DNA of 38,762 nucleotides from OCS116 cluster bacterium AG-430-B22 (GCA_003209955.1 QCOD01000010.1:1-38762), one strand, 5' to 3'. Shown: positions 26,854 through 35,290, numbered from the stretch's first letter. Translations and numbers: made by a program. Notes: a model not told the origin generated them from the letters alone.

Positions 26854-27366
26854 ATGGCAAAAGTAAAAAGTGTAAATGATTTATTGGCTGAGCAAGCCGT
26901 TAGAAAAGCTGCAACATGTTATTCTAGGGGCGTTGATAGATCAGATTTGGAATTGTTAAAGTCGGCTTTCCATGATGATGCCGAAGTAAGATATGGAAGT
27001 TATGACGGTCACTACGAAGAATTCTGTAAAACTGTTGTAGATGGTCAAGCTGGTATGGATTATACAACTCATACAGTAGTTAATGAGTATTATGATATAG
27101 ACTCTAACAATAACAAAGGAAAAGGTGAAATCTATGTTCTTGCTTTTTTATCGATGGCAGGCTCAGAGTACTTAGTAGCAGGTCGTTACATTGATCATTA
27201 TGAATGTAGAGATGGTGATTGGCGAATAACTCTCAGACAATATATTTATGATTGGAGTAGAACTGGTGACTTTAGTGGTTCAGATCCAAATGGATTATTT
27301 GAAAGCCTAACCTATAGAGGTAAACATACTATGGACGATTTATCTTATGAGGTTTTAGAAGAGTAA
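26854..27366 (+). CDS. SnoaL/NTF2-like polyketide-cyclase-fold protein
   Basis: Protein of 170 residues with the SnoaL-like_4 pattern: AVRKAATCYSRGVDRSDLEL near 15-35, then FHDDAEVRYG and a late cone-fold strand region ending WRITLRQYIYDW. Such proteins are isomerases, dehydratases or ring-hydroxylating subunits, often in catabolic clusters for steroids, aromatics or lignin-derived compounds. A GAGGGGGA ribosome binding site precedes the ATG. It is transcribed alone, convergent with the SDR gene 8 nt away. The exact reaction cannot be assigned. Confidence 0.82.
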   Translation: MAKVKSVNDLLAEQAVRKAATCYSRGVDRSDLELLKSAFHDDAEVRYGSYDGHYEEFCKTVVDGQAGMDYTTHTVVNEYYDIDSNNNKGKGEIYVLAFLSMAGSEYLVAGRYIDHYECRDGDWRITLRQYIYDWSRTGDFSGSDPNGLFESLTYRGKHTMDDLSYEVLEE

Positions 27367-27374
27367 ATTTAGAA

Positions 27375-28139
27375 TTAACGAGTTGTCCAACCGCCATCGA
27401 CAACATACTCACTTCCTGTAACATATGATGATTCATCTGAGGCTAAATATAAAGCACAATTAGCGATATCTTCTGCAGTACCCATAGATTTTAGAGGAAT
27501 TGTTTCAATAATTGCTTCAAAATCTCTACCGCGTTCTTTAATTTTTTTTGGGTCATTCATATTTGTGGCCATAAAACCAGGATGAATAGAATTACATCTT
27601 ATTTTGTTGGGCCCATATTCAATCGCGATTGATTTGGTTAGTAACCTAACCCCTCCTTTACTCGCATTATAAGCTGCACACCCTTGAAGACCTACTAAAC
27701 CAGCTATTGATGAAAGATTGATTATTGAGCCCGAGTTATTTTTTTTCATCTCAGGTATAACAGCCTTGCAACCAAGAAAAACAGATTTCAAATTCACATT
27801 GATTTGTTGATCCCATTGATCTTCAGAAAATTCTTCGAAAGGCCCTATTAACGCTATTCCAGCATTATTGACCAGTATATCAATTTTACTAAATTCTGAT
27901 ATTGAAGCATCTACAACATTTTTCCAATCATCTGTTGAAACAACATCTTGTTTTATAAAAATGGCTTCACCACCTTTTTCTTTAACCTCAGAAACTGTTT
28001 TTTCACCACCTTCAACATCAATATCTGTCACAACAATTTTTGCACCTTCTTCTGCAAACTTATGAATTGTTGAGTGTCCAAGACCTGGGTTTGATGCACC
28101 ACCTGTGACGATAGCTACTTTATCTTTTAATCGATTCAT
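27375..28139 (-). CDS. Classical SDR oxidoreductase
   Basis: Short-chain dehydrogenase of 254 residues with a complete classical active site: NNAG, S in INLSSIAG, and YNASK (Tyr-x3-Lys). The nucleotide-binding turn is VTGGASNPGLG, two residues longer than the usual TGxxxGxG. TDID after beta-2 suggests NAD preference because an acidic residue occupies the ribose-binding site. The C-terminus SYVTGSEYVVDGGWTTR is standard. It follows the tyrosine-phosphatase gene by two bases on the same strand, so both are probably one transcript. Likely an alcohol/ketone dehydrogenase; the substrate is unknown. Confidence 0.9.
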   Translation of the reverse strand: MNRLKDKVAIVTGGASNPGLGHSTIHKFAEEGAKIVVTDIDVEGGEKTVSEVKEKGGEAIFIKQDVVSTDDWKNVVDASISEFSKIDILVNNAGIALIGPFEEFSEDQWDQQINVNLKSVFLGCKAVIPEMKKNNSGSIINLSSIAGLVGLQGCAAYNASKGGVRLLTKSIAIEYGPNKIRCNSIHPGFMATNMNDPKKIKERGRDFEAIIETIPLKSMGTAEDIANCALYLASDESSYVTGSEYVVDGGWTTR

Positions 28140-28141
28140 TT

Positions 28142-29032
28142 TTATTCTAAGTAATAATCTTTAATTTTATTGATATCCTCTTCAGTGAGATTTAGACCTT
28201 CAGAAATATATTGGTCCATTCCTCCCCAGTGGCTATCTATAGTATCGAATGCAGCTTGTATGTATCTTTCTTCTACTAGATTTATTTTTCTTAAATTATC
28301 ACTATCAGCTCTAAAAAAAGTTTTAAGTTCAGTTTCAAGCAATTTTCTATCAACATGATCACTAACATATGTATTCGTTAATAAATAATCTTCAATAATT
28401 TTTTCTCTAGGAACACCTAAAACTGTTAAAATCATAGCACTTCCAAAGCCAGCTCTGTCTTTTCCAGCAGTGCAATGTAAGACAAAAGGTTCTCCGCCAT
28501 TATCGACTATATGACGAAAAAATTCTCTATATTCTTCAGTAAATTCTTTAACCAATATAATATTAAAGTCTCGCAATAAATTTGAAGAATCGAGGTCTCC
28601 AAAAGTTAAATCCCTCATCAAAGTTTCTGTTACTCCTTCTGGCTCAAACTTTATTGGTAATAAAATTGGATTCATATCAGGAGTTAATCTATCAGGTTCC
28701 TCATCTCTTTCTTCATCAGAACGGAAATCAACTACAGACTTTAGATTTAACCTTTCCATATATAACAAATCTTCATCAGTAAGTGAATGGAGATTATCTG
28801 ATCGATAAACTTTTCCCCATTTCACAGTTTTTCCATCAGAGGTTTTATAACCACCCAGGTCTCTAAAATTATGAGCACCTGTAAAAGGAAGTTTTCTATT
28901 ATCTTCTCTTAAGTTTTCTGAAAGATTAGCAGGGATAGGCCTTTCTAAAGGGGCTATTTCTTTTCCACCTGATATGAAAAATATAACGCCAACTAGGACA
29001 ACAATCGCAATTAAGTATTTTGATATTTTCAT
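28142..29032 (-). CDS. Membrane-anchored tyrosine phosphatase family protein
   Basis: Protein of 296 residues in the Tyr_phosphatase3-type family. An N-terminal hydrophobic segment (ISKYLIAIVVLVGVIFFISG) is a signal anchor or uncleaved signal, putting the enzyme at the periplasmic side. NFRDLGGYKTSDGKTVKWGKVYRSDNL near 55-81 is the family's N-terminal signature. The catalytic loop is HCTAGKDRAG with C187 and R193, a Cx5R site. Members hydrolyse phosphotyrosine or phosphoinositides. It lies between the TonB receptor and the SDR; a hairpin terminator separates it from the upstream receptor gene. Confidence 0.88.
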   Translation of the reverse strand: MKISKYLIAIVVLVGVIFFISGGKEIAPLERPIPANLSENLREDNRKLPFTGAHNFRDLGGYKTSDGKTVKWGKVYRSDNLHSLTDEDLLYMERLNLKSVVDFRSDEERDEEPDRLTPDMNPILLPIKFEPEGVTETLMRDLTFGDLDSSNLLRDFNIILVKEFTEEYREFFRHIVDNGGEPFVLHCTAGKDRAGFGSAMILTVLGVPREKIIEDYLLTNTYVSDHVDRKLLETELKTFFRADSDNLRKINLVEERYIQAAFDTIDSHWGGMDQYISEGLNLTEEDINKIKDYYLE

Positions 29033-29058
29033 AATTACCTCGCTTAAAATTTGTAAAA

Positions 29059-29093
29059 TAAAACCCCTATAAAATCAACAAATAGGGGTTTTA
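29059..29093 (-). terminator. Rho-independent terminator after the TonB receptor gene
   Basis: A perfect 12-bp stem (TAAAACCCCTAT at 29059-29070 with its complement at 29082-29093) closes an 11-nt loop. On the minus strand it is followed by a T-rich run (TTTTATTTTA, partly in the stem). It lies 19 nt after the receptor stop and before the phosphatase gene, ending the receptor transcript. It is the clearest terminator in the window. Confidence 0.82.
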
Positions 29094-29111
29094 ATAAGAG
29101 TTTTGTAATAT

Positions 29112-31637
29112 TTAGAATGAGTAACGCAGTCCTGCAGTAAACGCTCTTCCAAAAGACTCCACTTGGTTAACATTCCAGGGAGCAGAGGTATAACGCATAT
29201 CTGATTCATCTGAGATATTATTAAAATCAACAAAGATAGATGCTTTTTGACCAGTCAATTCCTCTAAATCATATCTTATTGATGCATCAAGACGCATTTG
29301 AGGTGCCCAATAAACACCTCCATCAAGACCAAATACAGCCCCTGTTTCTGTTTCATCTAACCATTCACTTCTATAACGGTAAGTTATTCGAGCAGAGAAA
29401 CCCCTATCTTCATAGAATATTGAGGCGTTATAATTTGTATCAGATTGACCCGGCAGATTAAAGGTTAAGCCTTCAGGTGTTGTATATTCTGAATCAATTA
29501 TACCTATATTTAAGGACGCTCCAAATCCTGAGAAGAACCCGTCAATATAATTATCCAATCTTCCAACAAAAGAAACTTCTAGTCCTTGAAGCTGACCGTC
29601 TTTCCCATTCCCAAAAGCTGCTAGATCCCATAATTCACCAGGCTCAGCAGTATCGTCATAAAGGGTTCCTTCAACTTTTTCATTAGACTCAGATATCACA
29701 TTATCAATTTCGCGGTGAAATACTGTAATAGAGAATAGGCTTGCATCTGCGTAATACCATTCAAAAGAAGCATCTAATCCCCATGACTCTTCTTCTTTAA
29801 GGAATGGATTACCACCTGCAATTGATTGGCTTATTGAATTTATAGAAGCTGCAGCTCTTGATTCAATATATGATGGACGGCTAATACCAGTTGAATATGA
29901 TAGACGAAGTTTCTTATCCTCAGCTAAATCATAATTTAAGTGTACGCTAGGCAGATAATTTGTATATGTTCTTTTTACATTTAATTCTTCTTTAGCTCCT
30001 GCTGCAATATTTTCATAACCGATATCACCACTCACAGTCGCTAACCTAAAACCTACAGTTTGGTATTCTGTATCTTCAATACGGAGTCCTGCAATAATAC
30101 TGCCCCATTCCATATCAAAAGTTTGCATAATGTATGCTGCCATTAAAGTTTCCTCAATATTAATTTTCTCATCATCTGGAAAATCTGAACGAGGAGGGCG
30201 AACAGTATTTAAACATTCATTTAATGCAGGGTTATCAGTATAAAAAGCACCAACATCATTATTTCTAGGAGTAGCAAAATCACCAAGCCTGTAATCTTTA
30301 GGATTACATACATCGATTGGATATCCGCCTGAAACCGAAATTGTAGCTAGAGTTGCTCCACCACCTGTAGCCACTCTATCATCATACTGAAAACCAAATT
30401 TCAATTGACCTCTATTATTATCTCTACTTATGTCTATTTTAAATTGATCGGTTTCGGTATAAAGACCACCAATTGCATCAACAAGCAGCGGAACACCATA
30501 ATCAACATCACGATATGTTCCATCAAAATTAACAATAGGATTTTGTGGATCAGAAATATCATAAGAAAGATTGGTCAACTGGCCACCGCCAATAAAATAA
30601 CCGATTGGCATATAAGTATCAAAAGTAGTATCAATTTTACTTACTTGAGCTTCAACATCCCACTCACCAACTGGTGTTTCAATGCCTAATGTTAGCATTT
30701 CTGTTTTATTTATATATGTAGCGTCATTAAAAAGTCGTCTTGCACTACCTGTAAAACCTGAGCCAGTTGTTGGAGTACCATCTTTGACATATACGCGGAA
30801 ATCGTTTCTTTCTTCATTATCTGTAAACTCAGTGTTAAGAGATGTTAAAAATATTCTGCCGCCATTTTGAAGATATTTTTCAAATGTTCCACCAAAAGCT
30901 TCGCTCTCTCTTTCAACCTTATAACTCCTATAATCTATCCTATCCGGAGTTTGGGCGCCTTCCGTTCCGCCATAAGTAGGTTCACGATTATCAGTGATTT
31001 GATTAATATTACTGCTAGAGCCATAAACTACAAAACCAAAATCATCGTTAGAGTAGGAAGTTCTTAGATTTTCTTTACTAATATCACCACTACCCTGATC
31101 TTGTTCACCTCTTCCAATTTCAGCCGCAAAAGACCAGCCATCTATATCTGAAGGTTTGAATGTTTTAATATTAATAAATCCAGAAATTGATTCTCCAGGC
31201 ATATCAGAGGTAATAGCTTTATTAGCTACTACTTGAGAAGTAATCACAGTAGGGTAAGAGTCAAATCTAGGGATTCGACCATTTTCAACACCGGGAATAT
31301 TAATGCCATTAAAGGCAGTTGTAGTATATCTTTTTGGTGTTCCCCGAAAGCTGACATATCTAGCTTGTCCTTGATCTCTTTCAATTGATATTCCCGGTAG
31401 TCGACCAAGTGAGTCAGATAAATTTACATCTGGAAACCTTCCTATTGCATCAGCCGAAATAACTTCAGCTAAATTTGGAGCAGACCGTTTAGCTTCGATC
31501 GCAGCTTGTTGGCTTTCTTTAATTGCTTTTCCATAAACTATTACTTCTTCAATATCTTGGTCTTGCGACTGAACAGGATAAGAAAAAAATAATGGGATTA
31601 TTGGTATTATAACGATAAATAATTTTGAGAATTTCAT
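29112..31637 (-). CDS. TonB-dependent receptor, Xanthomonas/Caulobacter type
   Basis: Outer-membrane transporter of 841 residues. A signal peptide (KFSKLFIVIIPIIPLFFSYPVQS) is followed by IEEVIVYGKA, a TonB-box-like start. A plug with SADAIGRFPDVNLSDSLGRL and PGISIERDQGQARYVSFRG is typical of the TIGR01782-type subfamily often used for carbohydrate or complex organic uptake. The barrel ends in GLRYSF with the canonical terminal Phe. The ribosome binding site is a run of six G followed by AAG. The untranslated leader contains A8/U8/A8 tracts and six TAA repeats. It may feed the adjacent catabolic-looking genes; the ligand is unknown. Confidence 0.93.
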   Translation of the reverse strand: MKFSKLFIVIIPIIPLFFSYPVQSQDQDIEEVIVYGKAIKESQQAAIEAKRSAPNLAEVISADAIGRFPDVNLSDSLGRLPGISIERDQGQARYVSFRGTPKRYTTTAFNGINIPGVENGRIPRFDSYPTVITSQVVANKAITSDMPGESISGFINIKTFKPSDIDGWSFAAEIGRGEQDQGSGDISKENLRTSYSNDDFGFVVYGSSSNINQITDNREPTYGGTEGAQTPDRIDYRSYKVERESEAFGGTFEKYLQNGGRIFLTSLNTEFTDNEERNDFRVYVKDGTPTTGSGFTGSARRLFNDATYINKTEMLTLGIETPVGEWDVEAQVSKIDTTFDTYMPIGYFIGGGQLTNLSYDISDPQNPIVNFDGTYRDVDYGVPLLVDAIGGLYTETDQFKIDISRDNNRGQLKFGFQYDDRVATGGGATLATISVSGGYPIDVCNPKDYRLGDFATPRNNDVGAFYTDNPALNECLNTVRPPRSDFPDDEKINIEETLMAAYIMQTFDMEWGSIIAGLRIEDTEYQTVGFRLATVSGDIGYENIAAGAKEELNVKRTYTNYLPSVHLNYDLAEDKKLRLSYSTGISRPSYIESRAAASINSISQSIAGGNPFLKEEESWGLDASFEWYYADASLFSITVFHREIDNVISESNEKVEGTLYDDTAEPGELWDLAAFGNGKDGQLQGLEVSFVGRLDNYIDGFFSGFGASLNIGIIDSEYTTPEGLTFNLPGQSDTNYNASIFYEDRGFSARITYRYRSEWLDETETGAVFGLDGGVYWAPQMRLDASIRYDLEELTGQKASIFVDFNNISDESDMRYTSAPWNVNQVESFGRAFTAGLRYSF

Positions 31638-31643
31638 TAACTT

Positions 31644-31708
31644 CCCCCCTTTTTTTTAATAAAAAAAAGAGAGATCTTTATTTCTTTTTTTTATTATTAT
31701 TATTATTA
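31644..31708 (-). repeat. Homopolymer tracts and (TTA)6 repeat in receptor leader
   Basis: On the plus strand: C6 (31644-31649), T8 (31650-31657), A8GA (31661-31670), TCT8 (31683-31692), and six TTA units (31691-31708). In the receptor mRNA this gives an upstream A8, a middle U8 and a downstream A8 adjoining a G6 Shine-Dalgarno. Such tracts are prone to slippage and can form alternative A-U helices. Confidence 0.7.
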
Positions 31709-31740
31709 AAATGTTCTCCTTAAAAAAGTTTACTGATAAA

Positions 31741-31753
31741 GTGTAAGTTACAC
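31741..31753. promoter_or_regulatory. 13-bp palindrome between receptor and phnD-like genes
   Basis: GTGTAA, a central G, and TTACAC form a perfect inverted repeat 104 nt from the receptor start and 73 nt from the phnD-like start. A TATAAA-type -10 (31790-31795) lies downstream toward phnD. It could be an operator for either gene. No regulator gene is adjacent. Confidence 0.35.
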
Positions 31754-31826
31754 AAGAAATTTAGATTACATTTAAAATAATTTTTTCTATATAAAGTATT
31801 AAGACACTGTTTTCATTGGAGATAAG

Positions 31827-32756
31827 ATGCATTTTTGCAAAAATTTATTAATATCTTTTATTCTTGTTTTTCAGTTTTTTCTTGCACCACAGTCATTTTC
31901 TGACTGGAGAAGTGATATTAAAGAATTTAAAATTGGATTATCTGGAGGCGAAAATGAGGCTGATAGATTAAAAAATTATGAATGTTGGAGAGCGTATTTA
32001 GAAAATAAATTAAATATTCCAGTGAAATTTTATCCAGCATCAGATGTTGCAGGAATTATTCATGGCTTACTAGGAAAAACAATTGACTATGCTAGTGTTG
32101 GACCTTCAGCATATGCTGCAATGTTTATTGATGATCCTGATGCAATCGAGCCAGTAATAACAGTCAAAGAAAGCGATGGATCTGAAGGCTATAAGTCAGC
32201 TATTTATGTGAGATCAGATTCAGATATTTATTCGATAGAAGATTTAAAAGGAAAAGCCATGGCTTGGTCAGATCCAAACACAACTTCAGGTTATCTAGTT
32301 CCAACTTTTGAGTTGTATCAAATGGGAATTAATCCTTCAGAATTTTTCAGTCGTACAGGCTTTGCTGGTGGACATGAGCAAGCCGTTATTTCTGTTTTGA
32401 ATAATCAATATGATGCAGGGGCTACATGGGTTTCTGGTCAAGGTGATGTTAAAGAGGGCTATTCGCGAGGTATGTTGAGGAATATGATCAAAAAAGGCTT
32501 ACTTGACATGAGCGAGTTAAGAGTTATTTGGCTATCAAATCAAATTATGAATGGTCCGCATGTCATCAGAAAAGATTTACCAGAAGATCTCAAAGAAGAA
32601 GTAATTCGACATAACCTGAACCTTCAAAAAGAAGACCAAAAATGTTTTAAAGAAATAACTATGGGTGAAAGCCAAGGGTTTATAAGAGTAAGTCATGAAA
32701 ATTATATCAATGTTGTTGATATACGTAGATTTATAAAAAATCAGAGAAGAAGATGA
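31827..32756 (+). CDS. PhnD-like phosphonate/phosphite ABC substrate-binding protein
   Basis: Periplasmic binding protein of 309 residues. A signal peptide (residues ~1-26, ending APQSFS) is followed by IGLSGGENEADRL and the diagnostic ASVGPSAYAAM segment. The ligand-site stretch WSDPNTTSGYLVP (~148-160) matches PhnD-type proteins for phosphonate, phosphite or related anions. No phnC ATPase or phnE permease is in the window, so it is an orphan or works with a distant transporter. Its stop overlaps the PNPOx gene start (ATGA), making it the first gene of a six-gene run. Confidence 0.87.
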   Translation: MHFCKNLLISFILVFQFFLAPQSFSDWRSDIKEFKIGLSGGENEADRLKNYECWRAYLENKLNIPVKFYPASDVAGIIHGLLGKTIDYASVGPSAYAAMFIDDPDAIEPVITVKESDGSEGYKSAIYVRSDSDIYSIEDLKGKAMAWSDPNTTSGYLVPTFELYQMGINPSEFFSRTGFAGGHEQAVISVLNNQYDAGATWVSGQGDVKEGYSRGMLRNMIKKGLLDMSELRVIWLSNQIMNGPHVIRKDLPEDLKEEVIRHNLNLQKEDQKCFKEITMGESQGFIRVSHENYINVVDIRRFIKNQRRR

Positions 32757-33364
32757 TGAACAAAGAAATAATTGAAAAAATAAGAGAAAAAGATAGCCTT
32801 GAATTAGCGTTAGACACTGCCATGAACAAATTACAAAGGGCGGTTAAAAAAAGAAATGATGATCTTCATCTTTTAAATTTTGTTACTGTTGATGAGAAGA
32901 ATAGGCCAAATACACGAAATGTTGTTTTAAGAGATTTTTCCTTAAAAAATCTGACCATTCGTTTTCATACTGACAAAAGGTCATCAAAAATTAAAGATAT
33001 CAAAGCAAATAAAAATGTTTGTCTTATTGGATATGATAAAAGAGCTAAGTTACAGATAAGGATTTCTGCAGAAGCGTCTCCTATTAATGATGAAGAAATT
33101 CTGATGGATATATGGCAGAAAATGTATCCTATGAGTCGTGAGTGTTATCGTGTCACAAAATCCCCTGGTGATAAAATTAAGTCATTAAGTGAAATAAAAT
33201 TTGATGAAGGGGATGAAAGTAATTTAATTGGATATGATAATTTTGTAGCAATACAATGCGATATTAAGTCTTTAGAAATTTTATATTTAGGTCATGCAGG
33301 CCATATTCGTGCAAGATATATTAATAGCAATGGTAGTTTAAATGGTGAATGGATTGTTCCATAA
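32753..33364 (+). CDS. Pyridoxamine 5'-phosphate oxidase-fold flavoprotein
   Basis: Protein of 203 residues with the split-barrel FMN-binding fold. RNVVLRDFSLKNLTIRFHTD near 56-75 and DKRSSKIKDIKANKNVCLIGYD form the typical FMN-phosphate region. The Alr4036-like second half ends GEWIVP. Unlike true PdxH it lacks the usual C-terminal RLxPxR-type ending, so PLP synthesis is not certain; it may be a general FMN reductase or oxidase. The ATG at 32753 overlaps the phnD stop, with another ATG three bases later. The 3' end precedes the beta-lactamase-fold gene by 5 nt. Confidence 0.82.
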   Translation: MMNKEIIEKIREKDSLELALDTAMNKLQRAVKKRNDDLHLLNFVTVDEKNRPNTRNVVLRDFSLKNLTIRFHTDKRSSKIKDIKANKNVCLIGYDKRAKLQIRISAEASPINDEEILMDIWQKMYPMSRECYRVTKSPGDKIKSLSEIKFDEGDESNLIGYDNFVAIQCDIKSLEILYLGHAGHIRARYINSNGSLNGEWIVP

Positions 33365-33369
33365 ATATT

Positions 33370-34851
33370 ATGGCTCTTAACTACAGTAACGGAAATGATA
33401 TTATTGTAAACTCATCCACTGAAACCTATAGAGGTTTAGGCGGAGATGATACTTATATAATTTCAAAAGGTTTATATAAAAATTCTGATATCACAATAAT
33501 TGATACTAACGGTAAAAACACAATTCAACTTATTGATGATATTAATTTAACACAAACAAAAATTTCTAATGATGCTATCCAGTTTGTTCTCTCAAATAAT
33601 GCAATAATTACAATTAATGGCGCGGATAAATTTCAATACGAATTAAGCGGTAATTTAACAAGTGGAGAAAAGGGAAAAATTTATAATTTTGACAAATTAT
33701 CTTTTCTTCTTGGTAAAGACAGCAATTTTAATGAAGATATTTTTTCTACAAATGTAAATTTTGTTATAACTCAGGGTGGTCTTGAATTAAGAAATATTAA
33801 GTTTCAGTGGAACATAAAAGATCCAGAGGAAGTTGGTATTGACCCATCTGAAGTTGAAAAACTAATTGAGTTTATAACTGAGCCATCACTTAATACACAA
33901 GCGGCAATATTAATTCAGAACAATAATATAATCTCTGAATATTATGCAGATGGTTATAATAAAGATGATCTTGTAACAAGTTGGTCAGTAGCGAAAAGTT
34001 TTTCCTCAACAATTATTGGAATTGCAGTTGATGAAGGTTATATAAAATCAGTTAATGATTCTCTCGCTAATTATATACCTGAGTGGGTTGGTAAACCTCA
34101 AGAAAATATTAGCTTGAAATATCTTTTAGGAATGAGATCGGGAATGGATGATCATCTTGGTATAGGTGTCTATTTTCAATATGATATGGTTAGTTATTCT
34201 CTTGATAGAGAAATATCAAGGGAACCAGGAATTGTATTTAGCTACTCTAATGAAGACTCTATGTTATTAGGTAGAATTATAGAAAATGCTACCGGTATAG
34301 ATTTTCAAGAATATGCCGATACTAGACTTTTTAATAAACTTGGAATTAAAGAGACTTGGTGGACCGATAAAGAAGGCAATACATTGACATATGCTGGCCT
34401 AGATATGACGGCAAGAGATTTTGCTAAATTTGGTCTAATGATTGCACAGGAGGGTAGATGGCTTGATCAACAAATAGTCTCAGAGTCTTGGATTAATGAG
34501 GCAACTAAAGAATTTGATAATCTAGCCTCTTATGGCTATCAATGGTGGACATCAACAATTTCAGAGAGTGGTTTAGGAAATGTAAGAAAAGATGATTATC
34601 CTTTTTTTTCAGCCTTGGGTTTAGATGGACAATACATATATATATGGCCAGAAAAAGATCTTGTACTTGTAAGATTTACAAAATATCAACATCAAGGGAA
34701 TACTGACTCATCAATAGTTGATATTGTAAACGGTACTTATCATGGAACTGAGTCTGGAAATATGATAATTACTGAATTTGAAAATTTATTTTACGCTGTA
34801 GGAGATAATTTAGAAGATCAAATTATTCCTTCATATTCGGATTTTGGATAA
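33370..34851 (+). CDS. Serine beta-lactamase-fold hydrolase with RTX-like N-terminal module
   Basis: Protein of 493 residues from ATG 33370. An in-frame ATG at 33349 lies inside the previous gene, and homology to the start of the cupredoxin-like protein (NYSxxxDIIV) favours 33370. Residues 1-115 are the shared module (YRGLGGDDTYII, IIDTNGKNTIQL, TINGADKF). A linker leads to a class C/EstB-type catalytic domain from ~150: S206-V-A-K209 is the nucleophile motif, Y292-S-N294 the second motif, and LGLDGQYIYIWP likely the third-motif region. This fold includes esterases, peptidases and beta-lactamases; true drug hydrolysis is not implied. No signal peptide is seen, so the route out of the cell, if any, is unclear. 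Confidence 0.83.
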   Translation: MALNYSNGNDIIVNSSTETYRGLGGDDTYIISKGLYKNSDITIIDTNGKNTIQLIDDINLTQTKISNDAIQFVLSNNAIITINGADKFQYELSGNLTSGEKGKIYNFDKLSFLLGKDSNFNEDIFSTNVNFVITQGGLELRNIKFQWNIKDPEEVGIDPSEVEKLIEFITEPSLNTQAAILIQNNNIISEYYADGYNKDDLVTSWSVAKSFSSTIIGIAVDEGYIKSVNDSLANYIPEWVGKPQENISLKYLLGMRSGMDDHLGIGVYFQYDMVSYSLDREISREPGIVFSYSNEDSMLLGRIIENATGIDFQEYADTRLFNKLGIKETWWTDKEGNTLTYAGLDMTARDFAKFGLMIAQEGRWLDQQIVSESWINEATKEFDNLASYGYQWWTSTISESGLGNVRKDDYPFFSALGLDGQYIYIWPEKDLVLVRFTKYQHQGNTDSSIVDIVNGTYHGTESGNMIITEFENLFYAVGDNLEDQIIPSYSDFG

Positions 34852-34854
34852 ATA

Positions 34855-35289
34855 ATGTTTGATATTGAAGAGTATTCAGAGAAAATGAAAAACGCTGAAC
34901 TATTTCAGGGTATGGGTTTTAATAGGATCTTAGAATTCAAGGACGATATTGTTCGTTTTGAGTTCATTGTTGAGTCTAGGCATTGTCATTCGGGAAATAT
35001 TGCACAAGGTGGATATGTTACAGGTTGGATCGATACAACTATGGCACATTTAGCAATGGTTTCATCAGAGTTTTCAATCAACCCTCTGACGCTTGAGTTA
35101 AAAGTCAGCTTTTTTAAGCCTGCTAATCCTGGAATTGTTACAACCTCTGCAAAAATTATAAAAATGGGAAAATCGACCGCCTTCATTGAGGGAAGTTTGT
35201 TTGATAATGAAGGAAATATTTTGGCAAAAGGATCTTCTTCAAATAGATTAATTCCAAATGAAAAATTTCCTGAAAGGAATTATAAATAA
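34855..35289 (+). CDS. Hotdog-fold thioesterase, PaaI-like
   Basis: Protein of 144 residues in the PaaI/4HBT hotdog thioesterase family. The core RHCHSGNIAQGGYVTGWIDT near 41-60 is the family's catalytic loop and helix. LTLELKVSFFKPANPG and the later GSSSNRLIP are conserved strands. It hydrolyses an acyl-CoA of unknown chain. It starts 3 nt after the beta-lactamase-fold gene and ends one base before the preferred M3 peptidase start, so it is inside one transcript. Confidence 0.85.
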   Translation: MFDIEEYSEKMKNAELFQGMGFNRILEFKDDIVRFEFIVESRHCHSGNIAQGGYVTGWIDTTMAHLAMVSSEFSINPLTLELKVSFFKPANPGIVTTSAKIIKMGKSTAFIEGSLFDNEGNILAKGSSSNRLIPNEKFPERNYK

Positions 35290-35290
35290 A

